DNA of 64,000 nt from Acidiferrobacterales bacterium (lineage in GTDB: Bacteria > Pseudomonadota > Gammaproteobacteria > Arenicellales > JAJDZL01), in assembly GCA_028820695.1 (NCBI GenBank), contig JAPPIB010000041.1, forward strand, positions 1-64,000, written 5' to 3'. A program made the translations under genes and the position numbers. Positions 17,140-27,796 of the stretch are shown here, in pieces. The first letter of the stretch is position 1. Each line of letters opens with the position of its first letter. The notes beneath the pieces are model-generated. The model saw only the letters and a program-made list of their open reading frames with translations, was not told the origin of the DNA and ran no database searches.

Positions 17140-18579
17140 TTATCTCACAGCGATAATCGATGTCATTCCGGATTGCTGATGCTCAAGAATGTGACAATGA
17201 AACATCCACAGCCCCGGGTTATCGGCTACAAATGCGATTCGCGCACTGGATTGTGGATTCACAAGAACAGTATCCCTGATTGATCCCGCGGGCTCCAGCC
17301 CTGCTTCATTTTCCATCACCATGAAACTATGCCCATGCAGGTGAATCGGATGTTCCCATGCGGACCGGTTCACCAGATCGAACACGTATGACTTTCCGAG
17401 TTCAAGTATGAGCAAGGGAGGTTGATTGTGCGGGTCCGAGTGGATGGCCCCATTGGTTGCCCACAGTTTCCCCAGTCCTGCCAGGTCGCGTATGCCCTTG
17501 AACTCCCCATCCAGCCTGGCTCCCGCAAGACCGCCCATAGCGCCTCCTTCGAATACGATCCGATGACGCTCGGCATTGGCGACATCCGGTGCAGCGACGG
17601 GATTGGCTGAAAGGCGGGGCGGGGGAGCGCGGTCGGAAACTGATGTGACCTTGTTATCGCTTCGGACCAGGTGCATCAGCTCGTAAGCGAAGTTTTCGCC
17701 GTAGGAGTTGTCTATGACCGGGGTTGACTGTCCCGGGTCCCCGGTAACGTCCAAAATCAGGTCAGCTCTTTGTCCCGATCCCAGAACAATCGGATTTTCG
17801 TCAAGCGTATACGGCGCAATCGGATGTCCGTCCAGGGCGATCAACCATGGATTCAGTTCACTGAAATTGATTGCGAAAGTGCGCGCATTGGCCACATTCA
17901 CCAGTCGAAGGCGAATTCTCTCACCGGGATGAACCTGGAACTGATCGTGAATGCTGCCATTGACGGTTACAGCGTTGCCAATTCTTCCATTGTGGCTCGC
18001 ATCTCTCAGATTTCCGTCAAATGCGACAATCTGTGCCTCTTCGTCGAGACGCCAGTCATCCAGTACCCACACTAAATCTCGATCGACCACAGGCGGATCT
18101 TGCTCGTCCACAATCAAAACACCGCGAAGGCCCTTGCCGACTTGTTGTGAGCTGTTGATGTGTGGATGGTACCAGAACGTACCGGCGTCGTGAAGATCGA
18201 ACTCGTAGGTAAACGCATCGCCGGGACCGATTGGAGCCTGACTTAGAATCGACACTCCATCCATGCTCACCGGCACGCGCAGTCCATGCCAATGAACAGT
18301 AGTAGGCTCATCAAGCCGGTTCTCGACTTCCAGCCTGAGTCTGTCACCTTGCCTGAAACGAAGCAGTGGACCGGGAACCTCGAGATTGTAAGCGTAAACG
18401 TTGGTTGGGGGGCCCAGACCCGCCACCAAATCGACCTGAGCCGGTGACGCGATCAGCTGTTGTACAGGACTGGATGCCAGGGTCAGGCTCGGTACCGATG
18501 CGGATCCTGCGGCAAACATTGTGATCCGCAAAAAATCACGTCGGCTCAGTTGTTTTCGAAAATTCTCCAATCTGTCCAC
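17140..18579 (-). CDS. Multicopper oxidase, Tat-exported
   Basis: A 479-residue periplasmic multicopper oxidase of the CueO/laccase-like three-cupredoxin type. The Tat signal is clear: SRRDFLR at 12-18 followed by a hydrophobic stretch. Copper ligands are visible in all four motifs: HWHGLR (H96, H98), WYHPHI (H138, H140), HPIHLHGH, and the C-terminal HCHILEHQQSGM, in which Cys462, His467 and Met472 would hold the type 1 copper. The methionine-rich insert of CueO is not seen, so cuprous oxidase activity is not specifically supported; substrate could be a phenolic or metal ion. It is transcribed alone, divergent from the acyl-CoA ligase. Confidence 0.93.
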   Translation of the reverse strand: MDRLENFRKQLSRRDFLRITMFAAGSASVPSLTLASSPVQQLIASPAQVDLVAGLGPPTNVYAYNLEVPGPLLRFRQGDRLRLEVENRLDEPTTVHWHGLRVPVSMDGVSILSQAPIGPGDAFTYEFDLHDAGTFWYHPHINSSQQVGKGLRGVLIVDEQDPPVVDRDLVWVLDDWRLDEEAQIVAFDGNLRDASHNGRIGNAVTVNGSIHDQFQVHPGERIRLRLVNVANARTFAINFSELNPWLIALDGHPIAPYTLDENPIVLGSGQRADLILDVTGDPGQSTPVIDNSYGENFAYELMHLVRSDNKVTSVSDRAPPPRLSANPVAAPDVANAERHRIVFEGGAMGGLAGARLDGEFKGIRDLAGLGKLWATNGAIHSDPHNQPPLLILELGKSYVFDLVNRSAWEHPIHLHGHSFMVMENEAGLEPAGSIRDTVLVNPQSSARIAFVADNPGLWMFHCHILEHQQSGMTSIIAVR

Positions 18580-18886
18580 TTATCCGATGCGTCACTTCCA
18601 GGCTGCTGCCAGAAATCGGAGTCGTTTCAATTCGATCATTGAAGACCGAAGGTCATTATAGTGAGGTTTATCGAGCCTGTCGCCGGGTTGCGCACAACGT
18701 TGTGAAATCCGGGACAAGCGCGCCGATGGCACGCCGCGACACCACGGACGCACGCACTGTGCAATCCACCCGCCCTTGTTTGGGAACGATTCATCTCGGT
18801 TTTGTCATTGCAGTCCATAAACGGTAACCGTTGCTGACGTGTTACAGTAAAATTCTCTGCCAATGGGTTTCTGGAGGACTTGGATC
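18580..18886. other. Divergent intergenic region with a 13-base palindrome
   Basis: About 307 bases between the multicopper oxidase and the acyl-CoA ligase. A near-perfect inverted repeat AACGGT-A-ACCGTT lies at 18820-18832, and TAAAAT at 18848-18853 could be a -10 for the ligase, which would put the repeat at its -35 region. No gene is recognised in the rest. Confidence 0.35.
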
Positions 18887-20512
18887 GTGACGATATATGA
18901 TGAGAACCTGGACAAGAATCAAGCGAATTTCCACCCGCTCACGCCCTTGAGTTTCTTGCACAGGTCAGCTCGCGTCTTTCCCGACAAGGCGGCAGTCATT
19001 CATGGTGAACTGACCATCCCGTATCGTGAACTGTACACCAGGTGCAGGCGTTTGGCCAGCGCACTGAACAGGCGAGGAATCGGAGTTGGTGACACTGTTG
19101 CCGTCATGTGCCCCAATACACCGGCCATGCTTGAACTGCATTACGGCGTGCCGATGTGCGGTGCGGTACTCAATGCGCTGAATTACCGACTCGACCCCGC
19201 AACAATCGCGTTCATACTCGAGCATGGTGAGGCCAAGATATTGTTCACCGACCTCGAATTTTCAGACACCATAAGGGAGGCGCTGAAACTTTACGGCTCC
19301 GAGATCACCGTGATTGATATCGATGACACTCTCGGTGAGGGCGGCGAGTTTCTCGGGGAAACGGAATACGAATCACTGCTCGAGGAAGGAGACCCTGAAT
19401 TTCAGTGGCTTGTGCCGGACGATGAGTGGCAGGCGATCTGTCTCAACTACACTTCAGGTACCACCGGGAATCCAAAAGGCGTGGTGTTTCACCACCGAGG
19501 CGCCTACATCAACGCGCTGGGGAATTCACTGGTGTTCCAACTCGACAGCTCAAGCATCTACTTGTGGACGCTGCCGATGTTCCACTGCAACGGCTGGACA
19601 TTCACCTGGGGTGTAACCGCGGTTGCAGGGACTCACGTGTGTCTGCGCAAGGTTGATCCACAGTTCATATTCCCATCCATCCGGGACAATCAAGTCACAC
19701 ATATGTGCGGCGCACCGATCGTACTGAACATGTTGGTACACGCGCCTTCGGAACTGAAGGTTCGATTCGAGCAAACCGTGGAAGTCGCAACCGGTGGGGC
19801 CGCGCCGCCCAGCCAGGTTATCACTGAAATGGAGAAAATGGGATTTCGGGTGACCCATCTTTACGGATTGACTGAAACCTATGGTCCGGCCACCGTCTGT
19901 GCGTGGCAGCCTGAGTGGGATGGTCACGAACCCGGACGGCGCGCGCGGTTGATGGCGCGCCAGGGTGTCCACTATCCGACCCTGGAAGACGTGGCCGTAA
20001 TTGACCCGCAGACCATGCAAGCCGTCCCGCATGATGGTGAGACGATGGGCGAACTGATGGTACGCGGCAATACAGTCATGCGAGGATACCTGAAGAATCC
20101 ACAGGCATCACAGGAGGCTTTCGCCGGCGGGTGGTATCACACCGGAGATCTGGGCGTGACACATGAAGACGGATATATCGAGGTGCGGGACCGCTCCAAG
20201 GATATCATCATATCGGGCGGCGAGAACATCTCAAGTCTGGAAGTGGAGGATGTACTTTATCGGCATCCCGGAATCATGGAAGCGGCGGTTGTGGCGAAAC
20301 CTGATGAAAAGTGGGGCGAAACCCCCTGCGCGTTTGTGACCCCGGCACCCGGCCACGAAGAACAGCTGACAACAGACGATGTGATCTCCTGGTGCCGGGA
20401 AAACATGGCGCGCTACAAGGTGCCAAGTTCAGTCGTATTCGGACCGCTGCCGAAAACTTCGACTGGCAAGATCCAGAAGTTCGTGCTGCGTGACAAGGTC
20501 AATTCTCCTTAA
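18887..20512 (+). CDS. Acyl-CoA ligase, DmdB-like (AMP-forming)
   Basis: A 541-residue cytoplasmic AMP-forming CoA ligase resembling 3-(methylthio)propionyl-CoA ligases and medium-chain acyl-CoA synthetases. The P-loop-like A3 motif YTSGTTGNPKG is followed by the A5 motif YGLTETYG, then the A7 motif TGD and the hinge motif RSKDIIISGGENIS; the catalytic lysine lies in KTSTGKIQK near the C-terminus. The GTG at 18887 is preferred over the ATG at 18863, because GGAGG (18873-18877) lies nine bases upstream of it and the resulting MTIYDENLDKN opening matches family N-termini. Fatty, methylthiopropionic or branched short-chain acids are possible substrates. The neighbouring propionyl-CoA genes suggest feeding into that pathway. 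Confidence 0.9.
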   Translation: MTIYDENLDKNQANFHPLTPLSFLHRSARVFPDKAAVIHGELTIPYRELYTRCRRLASALNRRGIGVGDTVAVMCPNTPAMLELHYGVPMCGAVLNALNYRLDPATIAFILEHGEAKILFTDLEFSDTIREALKLYGSEITVIDIDDTLGEGGEFLGETEYESLLEEGDPEFQWLVPDDEWQAICLNYTSGTTGNPKGVVFHHRGAYINALGNSLVFQLDSSSIYLWTLPMFHCNGWTFTWGVTAVAGTHVCLRKVDPQFIFPSIRDNQVTHMCGAPIVLNMLVHAPSELKVRFEQTVEVATGGAAPPSQVITEMEKMGFRVTHLYGLTETYGPATVCAWQPEWDGHEPGRRARLMARQGVHYPTLEDVAVIDPQTMQAVPHDGETMGELMVRGNTVMRGYLKNPQASQEAFAGGWYHTGDLGVTHEDGYIEVRDRSKDIIISGGENISSLEVEDVLYRHPGIMEAAVVAKPDEKWGETPCAFVTPAPGHEEQLTTDDVISWCRENMARYKVPSSVVFGPLPKTSTGKIQKFVLRDKVNSP

Positions 20513-20590
20513 GCCATGATACCGACCGCTTGCCGATCGTCCAGACAAAGGGTCCAGATCACCGGACCGTTATTGCAGGTGCCTGGTTGA

Positions 20591-21565
20591 ATGCGGGCAT
20601 TTCTCTTTCTATTTCCGGGGCAAGGCGCACAATACGTAGGAATCGGCAAGGATCTGATTGCCGAATTTCCGCTCGCGGCACAAATCTATGATCAGGCCAG
20701 TTCGATCCTGGGTTACGACATGATCGCGCTGTGCAACGACGAGACCGGCGACGATATCAATCTGACCAGATACACGCAACCGGTGTTGCTCACCCATTCA
20801 CATGCCTGCATGCAGGTGTTCTTGCACCAAACCAGCCAAAAATACAGGCCCGGATTTGCCTGCGGTCACAGTTTGGGTGAATATGGCGCCCTGATTGCGG
20901 CACAGGCTTTGGAATTTGAGTCAGCCCTGAAGTTGGTGTCGGCTCGCGGAGCATGCATGGGTCAGCACGGAGGTGGTGAGATGCTGGCACTTGCGCTGTC
21001 TGAGAATCAGTTGACTCCCTTGATTGAATCTGGTCGCTGCGAGATTGCAGCCTGTAATCTGCCGGAACAGACCGTGGTCGGCGGTATGCCTGAAGAGCTT
21101 GATCAGCTTGCGCTGCGGATCGAGGAGGCGTTTCCCGGCAAACCCTCAACCCGCCTGAAAACGGAAGGGGCATTTCATACTTCGCATATGTTTCCGGCGG
21201 CGCAGGAGTTCCAGAGCCATTTGGATGATGCAGACATCAGGACTCCGACGATTCCTGTCGCGTCGAATGTGACCGGAGGATTCCATGATTCGCAGGCCGA
21301 AGCGATCAAACGCAATCTTTATCTGCAGCTTTTCAAACCCGTCCGATGGCACCGCAATCTTATGACGATCGCCGAGTCGGGCATTGATGCCGTCATTGAG
21401 TTCGGTGGCGGTCTCGGCGGTGGCAATGATCCTGCGGACAAACGACCGAATCTTGCCGGAACAGTGATGCGCTCGTATCGCGGACTCTCACCGCGGCCTG
21501 CGTATCATTCAGTCATCAATCTGAAGACGTTGCACGATACGATCGGTAAATTGGAAACGGCCTGA
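20591..21565 (+). CDS. Malonyl-CoA:ACP transacylase-like acyltransferase
   Basis: A 324-residue acyltransferase of the FabD family, which moves malonyl groups from CoA to acyl carrier protein through a serine ester. FPGQGAQ opens the chain; the nucleophile Ser94 is in CGHSLGEYGAL, the malonyl-binding arginine in SARG (R119) and the catalytic His196 in GAFHTSHM. It is not in a fabHDG-acpP cluster, and the GGGLGGGNDPADKRP insert near the C-terminus is not typical of housekeeping FabD, so it is more likely a paralogue with another acyl or carrier specificity. It follows the acyl-CoA ligase by 78 bases on the same strand and converges on the methylmalonyl-CoA epimerase gene. Confidence 0.85.
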   Translation: MRAFLFLFPGQGAQYVGIGKDLIAEFPLAAQIYDQASSILGYDMIALCNDETGDDINLTRYTQPVLLTHSHACMQVFLHQTSQKYRPGFACGHSLGEYGALIAAQALEFESALKLVSARGACMGQHGGGEMLALALSENQLTPLIESGRCEIAACNLPEQTVVGGMPEELDQLALRIEEAFPGKPSTRLKTEGAFHTSHMFPAAQEFQSHLDDADIRTPTIPVASNVTGGFHDSQAEAIKRNLYLQLFKPVRWHRNLMTIAESGIDAVIEFGGGLGGGNDPADKRPNLAGTVMRSYRGLSPRPAYHSVINLKTLHDTIGKLETA

Positions 21566-21612
21566 ATGGCGACCGCCGGCTTCATTTGCGGTTGGACACA
21601 CGTCAGGGCCGG

Positions 21613-22017
21613 TCAGACCTGCTCGATTTCGACCAGAGTCCCGCAAAAATCTTTCGGGTGCAGAAAAAGTACTGGTTTGCCGTGGGCTCCGATTCTGGGC
21701 TTGCCGTCTCCCAGCACGCGCATGCCTTGCCTGACCAGCTGGTCTCTGGCATCAACAATGTCTTCAACCTCGTAGCACAGATGATGGATGCCGCCCGCTG
21801 AATTTCTTTCGAGAAATCTCGCGATCGGTGAACTCTCACCCAAAGGCTCCAGCAACTCGATCTTGGTATTGGGCAGGTTCACAAATACCGTCGTGACACC
21901 GTGCTCGGGCAACGGCAACGGTTCGGAAACATCCGCACCTAAAACTTCATCGTAGACTTTTGCCGCCTGCTCCAGGTCATGCACTGCGATCGCGATGTGA
22001 TTGAGTCTGCCGATCAC
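21613..22017 (-). CDS. mce: Methylmalonyl-CoA epimerase
   Basis: A 134-residue enzyme of the vicinal oxygen chelate fold that interconverts (S)- and (R)-methylmalonyl-CoA in the cytoplasm. The paired beta-alpha-beta modules are visible, with metal ligands at H7 in LNHIAIAV, H78 or H79 in GIHHLCYEV and E130 in GTLVEIEQ. The HPKDFCGTLVE segment is diagnostic of the epimerase. The GTG start overlaps the pccA stop by four bases (GTGA), tying it to the propionate operon as its last gene. Confidence 0.95.
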   Translation of the reverse strand: MIGRLNHIAIAVHDLEQAAKVYDEVLGADVSEPLPLPEHGVTTVFVNLPNTKIELLEPLGESSPIARFLERNSAGGIHHLCYEVEDIVDARDQLVRQGMRVLGDGKPRIGAHGKPVLFLHPKDFCGTLVEIEQV

Positions 22018-24011
22018 TGTTCCTCTCCGAATTCGACGATCGGTTGATCCGATGCCAGACTGTCACCGATTTCCGCCATGACCCTGACGACGACTCCGTC
22101 GCGTTCTGCGCGCAGGGTGTTCTCCATTTTCATCGCCTCAACTACAGCTACGGGTTCGCCCTTCTTGACCGACTGCCCGACCTCGACCGCGAATTCAACC
22201 AGCAATCCAGGCATAGGTGACTTCAGGTAGGGCGAGACTTGCGCACTGTCTTTCTGGATCATATGCTGGTCGTATTGTGCAGCCGCAGGTGTCAACACCC
22301 GAAACACGGAGCGGTGACCGAAGTGATTGATCTGATACTCGATTCCCTTGCGCGCAACCTGTACACAGGATCTGCGGCCGTTCAGTGTGAAATAGAAATG
22401 ACTGCGCATGGGGCGCCAGTCGTGATGAAACTCCCAACTGCCACCGTCGCCATCGGTGAGCCGGTGACCTGATTCGAGCTCCTCAATCGTGAAGTTGAAC
22501 GCATTGCCAGATGTCGTCACGATCCAGTCGGTTGCCGCCGTCCAGTTGACGGTGTTCAACTGCCCGCCGAGCGTTGCCGAACGCAACTCATCACAATAGT
22601 GCATGATGTTCGCGATCATTGCTGCCACGATGACGCTGTCGCTGTCCGCGGACTCGCAGTCATAGCCTTCCGGAAATCGCTGCTCAATCATTGTGGTGGT
22701 CATGTCGCCTTGAAGCACCGCATCGTCCCGCACAAGTCTTTGCAGAAATGGCAGGTTGCTTATGACTCCGGTGATCTGATATTCATCCAACGCACTGGCC
22801 ATCAGATCGAAAGCCTCGGTTCTCGTATCCGCATGCGTGACCAGTTTTGCAATCATCGGATCGTAGTAGACTGATACCTCACCACCTTCCACCACGCCCG
22901 TATCCACACGCACGGTTTTGGATTGCGCGGGAGGACGACAGCGGATCAGCCGACCCGTTGACGGCAGGAAGTTTCGGGCCGGGTCTTCTGCATAGATTCG
23001 TGATTCGACCGCCCAGCCTGTTGTCTTGATGTCGCTTTGGGTGAATCCAAGTTCTTCCCCGGCCGCCACCCGGATCATGCATTCGACCAGATCGATTCCG
23101 GTTACAGACTCGGTGACCGGATGCTCGACCTGCAAGCGGGTGTTCATTTCCAGGAAATAAAAGTTCTGATCAGGATCGACGACAAACTCCACAGTCCCCG
23201 CCGACACATAATTCACTGCTTGCGCCAGCGCCACTGCCTGACTGGTGATATCGCGTCTTGCATGGTCATTCAGAAATGGCGATGGCGCTTCCTCGATTAC
23301 TTTCTGATGCCGACGCTGCAACGAACACTCCCGCTCGCCCAGGTGTAACACATGGCCCGGCTGATCGGCGATGATCTGAACTTCGATATGTCTCGGGTTC
23401 TCGATGAACTTTTCGACAAACACCCGATCATCGCCGAAGTGGGTTTTCGCCTCGCTTTGGGAACGCACAAATCCTTCCCGACACTCGTCATCGCTGAAAG
23501 CGAGCCGCATGCCTTTCCCGCCACCGGCCGAGGTTGGTTTGAGCATGACCGGATAGCCGATCTGCCGGGCCAGCTCAACTGCGTGCGCCGGACTGTCAAT
23601 AATATCGTCGAATCCTGGAATGGTATTGACGCCGGCCTGGCGTGCGATCAGCTTGGACTCGATTTTATCGCTCATGACGCGGATTGCATCTGCGCCAGGT
23701 CCGATAAAGGTGATACCCGCCTCATTCAATCGATGCGGAAAATTCGGGTCTTCCGACAAAAAGCCGTATCCCGGATGGACGGCCTGTGCTCCACTTTGTT
23801 GACAGGCATCGATAATGGCATCGATATTCAGGTAACTTTGCGCAGCCGGCGCAGGTCCGATTCGGATGGCCTCATCAGCAGTTTCCACGTGCAGTGCGCC
23901 GCGGTCTGGATCTGAATACACTGCGACAGTATCGATTCCGAGTCGCTTTGCAGTGCGCATCACCCGACAGGCGATTTCACCTCGATTTGCAATAAGGATT
24001 TTCTGGAACAT
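22014..24011 (-). CDS. pccA: Propionyl-CoA carboxylase alpha subunit (biotin carboxylase + biotin carrier)
   Basis: A 665-residue cytoplasmic subunit that carboxylates its own biotin using ATP and bicarbonate. The biotin carboxylase part spans about 1-445, with ANRGEIACRV at the start, the ATP loop GGGKGMR and catalytic motifs EKFIENPRHIE and FLEMNTRLQVEHPVTE. A BT-like linking region follows, and a C-terminal biotinyl domain carries the lysine (K628) in VEAMKMEN. Presence of the linker domain and of pccB next door separate it from acetyl-CoA carboxylase AccC. Methylcrotonyl-CoA carboxylase is the main alternative, but mcm and mce in the same operon decide for propionyl-CoA. Confidence 0.95.
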   Translation of the reverse strand: MFQKILIANRGEIACRVMRTAKRLGIDTVAVYSDPDRGALHVETADEAIRIGPAPAAQSYLNIDAIIDACQQSGAQAVHPGYGFLSEDPNFPHRLNEAGITFIGPGADAIRVMSDKIESKLIARQAGVNTIPGFDDIIDSPAHAVELARQIGYPVMLKPTSAGGGKGMRLAFSDDECREGFVRSQSEAKTHFGDDRVFVEKFIENPRHIEVQIIADQPGHVLHLGERECSLQRRHQKVIEEAPSPFLNDHARRDITSQAVALAQAVNYVSAGTVEFVVDPDQNFYFLEMNTRLQVEHPVTESVTGIDLVECMIRVAAGEELGFTQSDIKTTGWAVESRIYAEDPARNFLPSTGRLIRCRPPAQSKTVRVDTGVVEGGEVSVYYDPMIAKLVTHADTRTEAFDLMASALDEYQITGVISNLPFLQRLVRDDAVLQGDMTTTMIEQRFPEGYDCESADSDSVIVAAMIANIMHYCDELRSATLGGQLNTVNWTAATDWIVTTSGNAFNFTIEELESGHRLTDGDGGSWEFHHDWRPMRSHFYFTLNGRRSCVQVARKGIEYQINHFGHRSVFRVLTPAAAQYDQHMIQKDSAQVSPYLKSPMPGLLVEFAVEVGQSVKKGEPVAVVEAMKMENTLRAERDGVVVRVMAEIGDSLASDQPIVEFGEEQ

Positions 24012-24029
24012 GGGCTGGCACGGACCTGG

Positions 24030-25562
24030 CTACAGCGGGATATTGCCGTGCTTTCGCCAGGGATTTTCCAAATTCTTGTTTCTGAGCATTTCCAGAGATT
24101 GGCATATCCGTGTGCGCGTTCGCCTGGGCAGAATCACGTTGTCGACAAAACCGCGGCTGGCGGCAATGAACGGGTTAGCGAATTTCGCTTGGTATTCGTC
24201 GACCCTTGACGCGATCTTCTCCTCGTCATTCATTTCACTTCGAAAGATGATCTCAACCGCGCCCTTGCTTCCCATCACCGCAATTTCAGCGCTCGGCCAG
24301 GCGAAATTGACGTCACCGCGCAGATGTTTGGAACTCATGACATCGTACGCGCCGCCATAGGCCTTTCGTGTGATGATTGTCACTTTCGGTATGGTCGCCT
24401 CAGCATAGGCATAGAGCAGTTTCGCGCCGTGCTTGATGATGCCGCCGTGTTCCTGGGCTGAACCCGGCATAAATCCCGGGACATCGACCAAGGTGACCAC
24501 CGGGATGCCGAAGGCATCACAGAAGCGAACAAATCGGGCGGCCTTGATCGAAGACAGTATGTCCAGACAGCCGGCCAGGACGAGAGGTTGATTGGCGACG
24601 ATGCCCACCGTTGAGCCTTCCATACGGGCGAATCCAATCACGATGTTCTTCGCGTGGTCCGGCTTGAGTTCGAAAAAGTCCTCGTCATCGACAATTTTCA
24701 GGATCAGTTCGGTGACATCGTAAGGCTGATTGGGATCATCGGGCACCAACGTGTCCAATGAAGGCTCCTCCCGGTATCGGTCGTCGTCGGTGACGCGTGC
24801 AGGAACTCCACTTCGGTTGCTGGCCGGAAGAAAATCAAGGAACCGGCGCAGAATCAGACAGGCTTCGATGTCATTACTGAACGCGCCATCCGCAACGCCT
24901 GACTGTTCAGTGTGAGCGGCGGACCCACCGAGCTGTTCGGCCGAAATGTCTTCATGTGTGACAGTACGGGCGACATCGGGACCGGTGACGAACATGTAGG
25001 AACTGTCACGCACCATGAAAATGAAATCGGTGATTGCCGGTGAGTAGACAGCCCCGCCGGCACATGGCCCCATGATCAGTGAAATTTGCGGAATGACACC
25101 GGATGCCATGACATTGCGCTGGAAGATATCACCATACCCGCCGAGCGAGGCGACTCCCTCCTGAATTCGTGCGCCGCCAGAATCGTTGATCCCGATCACG
25201 GGCGCGCCGACTTTCATTGCCTGATCCATCACCTTGCCGATTTTCTCAGCATGCGCTTCCGACAAAGAACCGCCATATACGGTGAAATCCTGGCTGAACA
25301 CAAATACAAGACGTCCGTGAATGGTACCGAATCCGGTTACGACGCCATCGCCGGGAATCTTGGAATCTGCCATTCCGAAGTCCGGGCACCGATGCTCAAC
25401 AAACATATCCCATTCCTGGAAACTGTCCTTGTCCAGCAGAAGATCAATGCGTTCCCGTGCAGTCAGTCGTCCTTTCGCATGCTGTGCCTCAATGCGTTTG
25501 GGACCGCCGCCGAGTTGCGCCGCCTGGCGTTTTTGTTCCAATTGGTTGATGATGTCCTGCAT
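24030..25562 (-). CDS. pccB: Propionyl-CoA carboxylase beta subunit
   Basis: A 510-residue carboxyltransferase subunit that moves CO2 from biotin to propionyl-CoA, giving (S)-methylmalonyl-CoA. The two crotonase-like halves carry the oxyanion loops [12 protein letters not shown] with GPCAGGAVY in the first and [15 protein letters not shown] with the [10 protein letters not shown] segment in the second. The C-terminus contains [14 protein letters not shown], usual for PccB. It lies 18 bases downstream of mcm and 18 bases upstream of pccA, so the operon is compact. Confidence 0.96.
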   Translation of the reverse strand: MQDIINQLEQKRQAAQLGGGPKRIEAQHAKGRLTARERIDLLLDKDSFQEWDMFVEHRCPDFGMADSKIPGDGVVTGFGTIHGRLVFVFSQDFTVYGGSLSEAHAEKIGKVMDQAMKVGAPVIGINDSGGARIQEGVASLGGYGDIFQRNVMASGVIPQISLIMGPCAGGAVYSPAITDFIFMVRDSSYMFVTGPDVARTVTHEDISAEQLGGSAAHTEQSGVADGAFSNDIEACLILRRFLDFLPASNRSGVPARVTDDDRYREEPSLDTLVPDDPNQPYDVTELILKIVDDEDFFELKPDHAKNIVIGFARMEGSTVGIVANQPLVLAGCLDILSSIKAARFVRFCDAFGIPVVTLVDVPGFMPGSAQEHGGIIKHGAKLLYAYAEATIPKVTIITRKAYGGAYDVMSSKHLRGDVNFAWPSAEIAVMGSKGAVEIIFRSEMNDEEKIASRVDEYQAKFANPFIAASRGFVDNVILPRRTRTRICQSLEMLRNKNLENPWRKHGNIPL

Positions 25563-25579
25563 ACTTGCTGCCTGTCAGA

Positions 25580-27748
25580 TCATATGCTGACTGACTCGGT
25601 CATCGACTTAAGATTGCTTTCGATCATCCCGAGCACATCAGGAATGGTACCCAGAATCCGGGTTCCGGGCCCGTAAACCGCGGCCACGCCTGCGTCTTTC
25701 AGAAAACAAACGTCTTTCGGTGGTACCACACCACCACAGATTACGACAACGTTGTCCGCACCTTCGCTCCTGAGTCCTTCAATGATCTTGGGAACCAGAG
25801 TCTTGTGTCCACCGGCCTGGGTCGATATGCCGACCAGGTGGACATCATTGTCGACGGCTTGTCGGACAATTTCCGCAGGCGTCTGGAACAATGCCCCGAT
25901 GTCGACCTCGAATCCGAAATCTGCATACGCGGTCGCGATGACCTTGGCACCGCGATCGTGCCCGTCCTGACCGACTTTGGCGATCAGCGCCCGCGGCCGT
26001 CGTCGATGCACCTTGGTAAAGGCATCGACCTTACGGCGGATTTCATTCACCTCGTCCGATTCGCTGATCTCTGTGCGATATACCCCGGCGATCGCCTGTG
26101 GGATGGCACGGTGCTGGCCATAGACGTCTCGCAACGTCTGTGTAATCTCACCGACCGAGGCGCGCTGGCGTGCGGCCGCCACCGAATGATGCAGCAGTCC
26201 CCACTCGCCCGCCTGGGCACACTCCCTGAGCTTGTCGAGAGCGGCACGGCAGCGTTTCTCATCGCGCTGTGCACGCACTCGGTTGAGCCGGTCGATCTGC
26301 GATTCGCGAACCGCCCGATTGTCGACCTCCAGCACATCGACCTCGTCTTTGGAATCGGCAACAAACCGGTTCACGCCGACAATCACGTCCTCTGAAGAAT
26401 CAAGACGCGCCTGACGTCGGGCGGCGGATTCTTCAATTCTTCTTTTCGGCATGCCGAGTTCAACTGCCTTGGTCATGCCTCCGCAGGCCTCGACCTCGTC
26501 AATCAATTTGCGTGCTTCGCGGATCATTGATGCGGTGAGACTCTCAACATAGTAGGATCCGGCCAGCGGATCGACGACGTTGGTGATTCCTGATTCCTCG
26601 CGCAGTATGAGCTGGGTATTTCGCGCAATGGAAGCGGAAAACTCACTCGGCAGGGCCAGCGCCTCATCGAACGAATTGGTATGCAAGGACTGCGTTCCGC
26701 CGAGGACGGCTGCCAGCGCCTCAACCGTTGTGCGAACGATATTGTTATAGGGTGACTGGCTGGTCAGGCTGACTCCGGATGTCTGACAGTGGGTTCTCAG
26801 CATCATCGACTCAGGCTTGGCGGGGGAGAACTGCGTCTGCATCAGTTGTGCCCAAAGGTATCTCGCAGCCCGCAGTTTTGCGACTTCCATGAACAGGTTC
26901 ATGCCGATGCAGAAGAAAAATGACAGACGCGGGGCGAATTCGTCTACTGCCATGCCCGTCGAAAGGGCGGCGCGTACATATTCGATTCCGTCCGCGATGG
27001 TGTAAGCGAGTTCCTGCACGCAGGTGGCACCGGCTTCCTGCATGTGATATCCCGAAATCGAGATTGGATTGAATCGGGGCATTTCATCTGTCGTGTATCG
27101 AATGATGTCGGCGACGATACGCATGGACTGCTCGGGCGGGTAGATGTAGGTATTTCGAACCATGAATTCCTTGAGAATGTCATTTTGCAACGTCCCCGAC
27201 AATTGAGACTGAGACACGCCCTGTTCCTCACCGGTGACGATGAACGTTGCGAGGATCGGCAACACCGCGCCATTCATGGTCATCGACACCGAAATGCGTT
27301 CGAGTGGAATCCGGTCGAACAGAATTTTCATATCCTCGACGCTGTCAATGGCGACACCGGCCTTGCCGACGTCCCCGACCACCCGTTCATGATCGGAGTC
27401 ATAACCGCGATGGGTGGGCAGATCAAAGGCGACTGACAGCCCGGTCTGTCCGGCCTTGAGGTTATCGCGAAAAAAACGATTCGACTCTTCTGCAGTGGAA
27501 AATCCTGCGTACTGGCGCACTGTCCACGGCCGGCCGGCATACATGGTCGCGCGCGGCCCTCTCACGTACGGTGGCAGACCCGGCAACGTCGCCATATGTT
27601 CGAGATCCGCCAGATCCTGGTCGGTATAGATCGGCTTGACTTCAATACCTTCCAGAGTCTGCGACTTCAGTTGACTTGGATCGCGATCTTTCAACTCGCG
27701 ACGGGCGGTCCGGTTCCAATCTTCCAGTGAGTGTTGCTTGAAAGTCAC
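25580..27748 (-). CDS. mcm: Methylmalonyl-CoA mutase
   Basis: A 722-residue adenosylcobalamin enzyme that converts (R)-methylmalonyl-CoA to succinyl-CoA. It is a single chain of the ScpA/MutB type, with the substrate barrel over about residues 40-560 ([32 protein letters not shown]) and the B12-binding domain at the C-terminus, in which D595 and H597 form the DxHxxG motif in QDGHDRG. The GTG start is preceded by GGGAG. Cobalamin must come from genes elsewhere. A MeaB-type G-protein chaperone, often adjacent, is missing here. Confidence 0.97.
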   Translation of the reverse strand: MTFKQHSLEDWNRTARRELKDRDPSQLKSQTLEGIEVKPIYTDQDLADLEHMATLPGLPPYVRGPRATMYAGRPWTVRQYAGFSTAEESNRFFRDNLKAGQTGLSVAFDLPTHRGYDSDHERVVGDVGKAGVAIDSVEDMKILFDRIPLERISVSMTMNGAVLPILATFIVTGEEQGVSQSQLSGTLQNDILKEFMVRNTYIYPPEQSMRIVADIIRYTTDEMPRFNPISISGYHMQEAGATCVQELAYTIADGIEYVRAALSTGMAVDEFAPRLSFFFCIGMNLFMEVAKLRAARYLWAQLMQTQFSPAKPESMMLRTHCQTSGVSLTSQSPYNNIVRTTVEALAAVLGGTQSLHTNSFDEALALPSEFSASIARNTQLILREESGITNVVDPLAGSYYVESLTASMIREARKLIDEVEACGGMTKAVELGMPKRRIEESAARRQARLDSSEDVIVGVNRFVADSKDEVDVLEVDNRAVRESQIDRLNRVRAQRDEKRCRAALDKLRECAQAGEWGLLHHSVAAARQRASVGEITQTLRDVYGQHRAIPQAIAGVYRTEISESDEVNEIRRKVDAFTKVHRRRPRALIAKVGQDGHDRGAKVIATAYADFGFEVDIGALFQTPAEIVRQAVDNDVHLVGISTQAGGHKTLVPKIIEGLRSEGADNVVVICGGVVPPKDVCFLKDAGVAAVYGPGTRILGTIPDVLGMIESNLKSMTESVSI

Positions 27749-27796
27749 TGTGCCTTGCGCTCCCGCGACATCTGTGAAGTCAGGATTCGGGTCGGG

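Noticed and set aside
20551-20568. GGTCC/GGACC hairpin between the acyl-CoA ligase and FabD-like genes
   Set aside because: Only five base pairs and no T-run.
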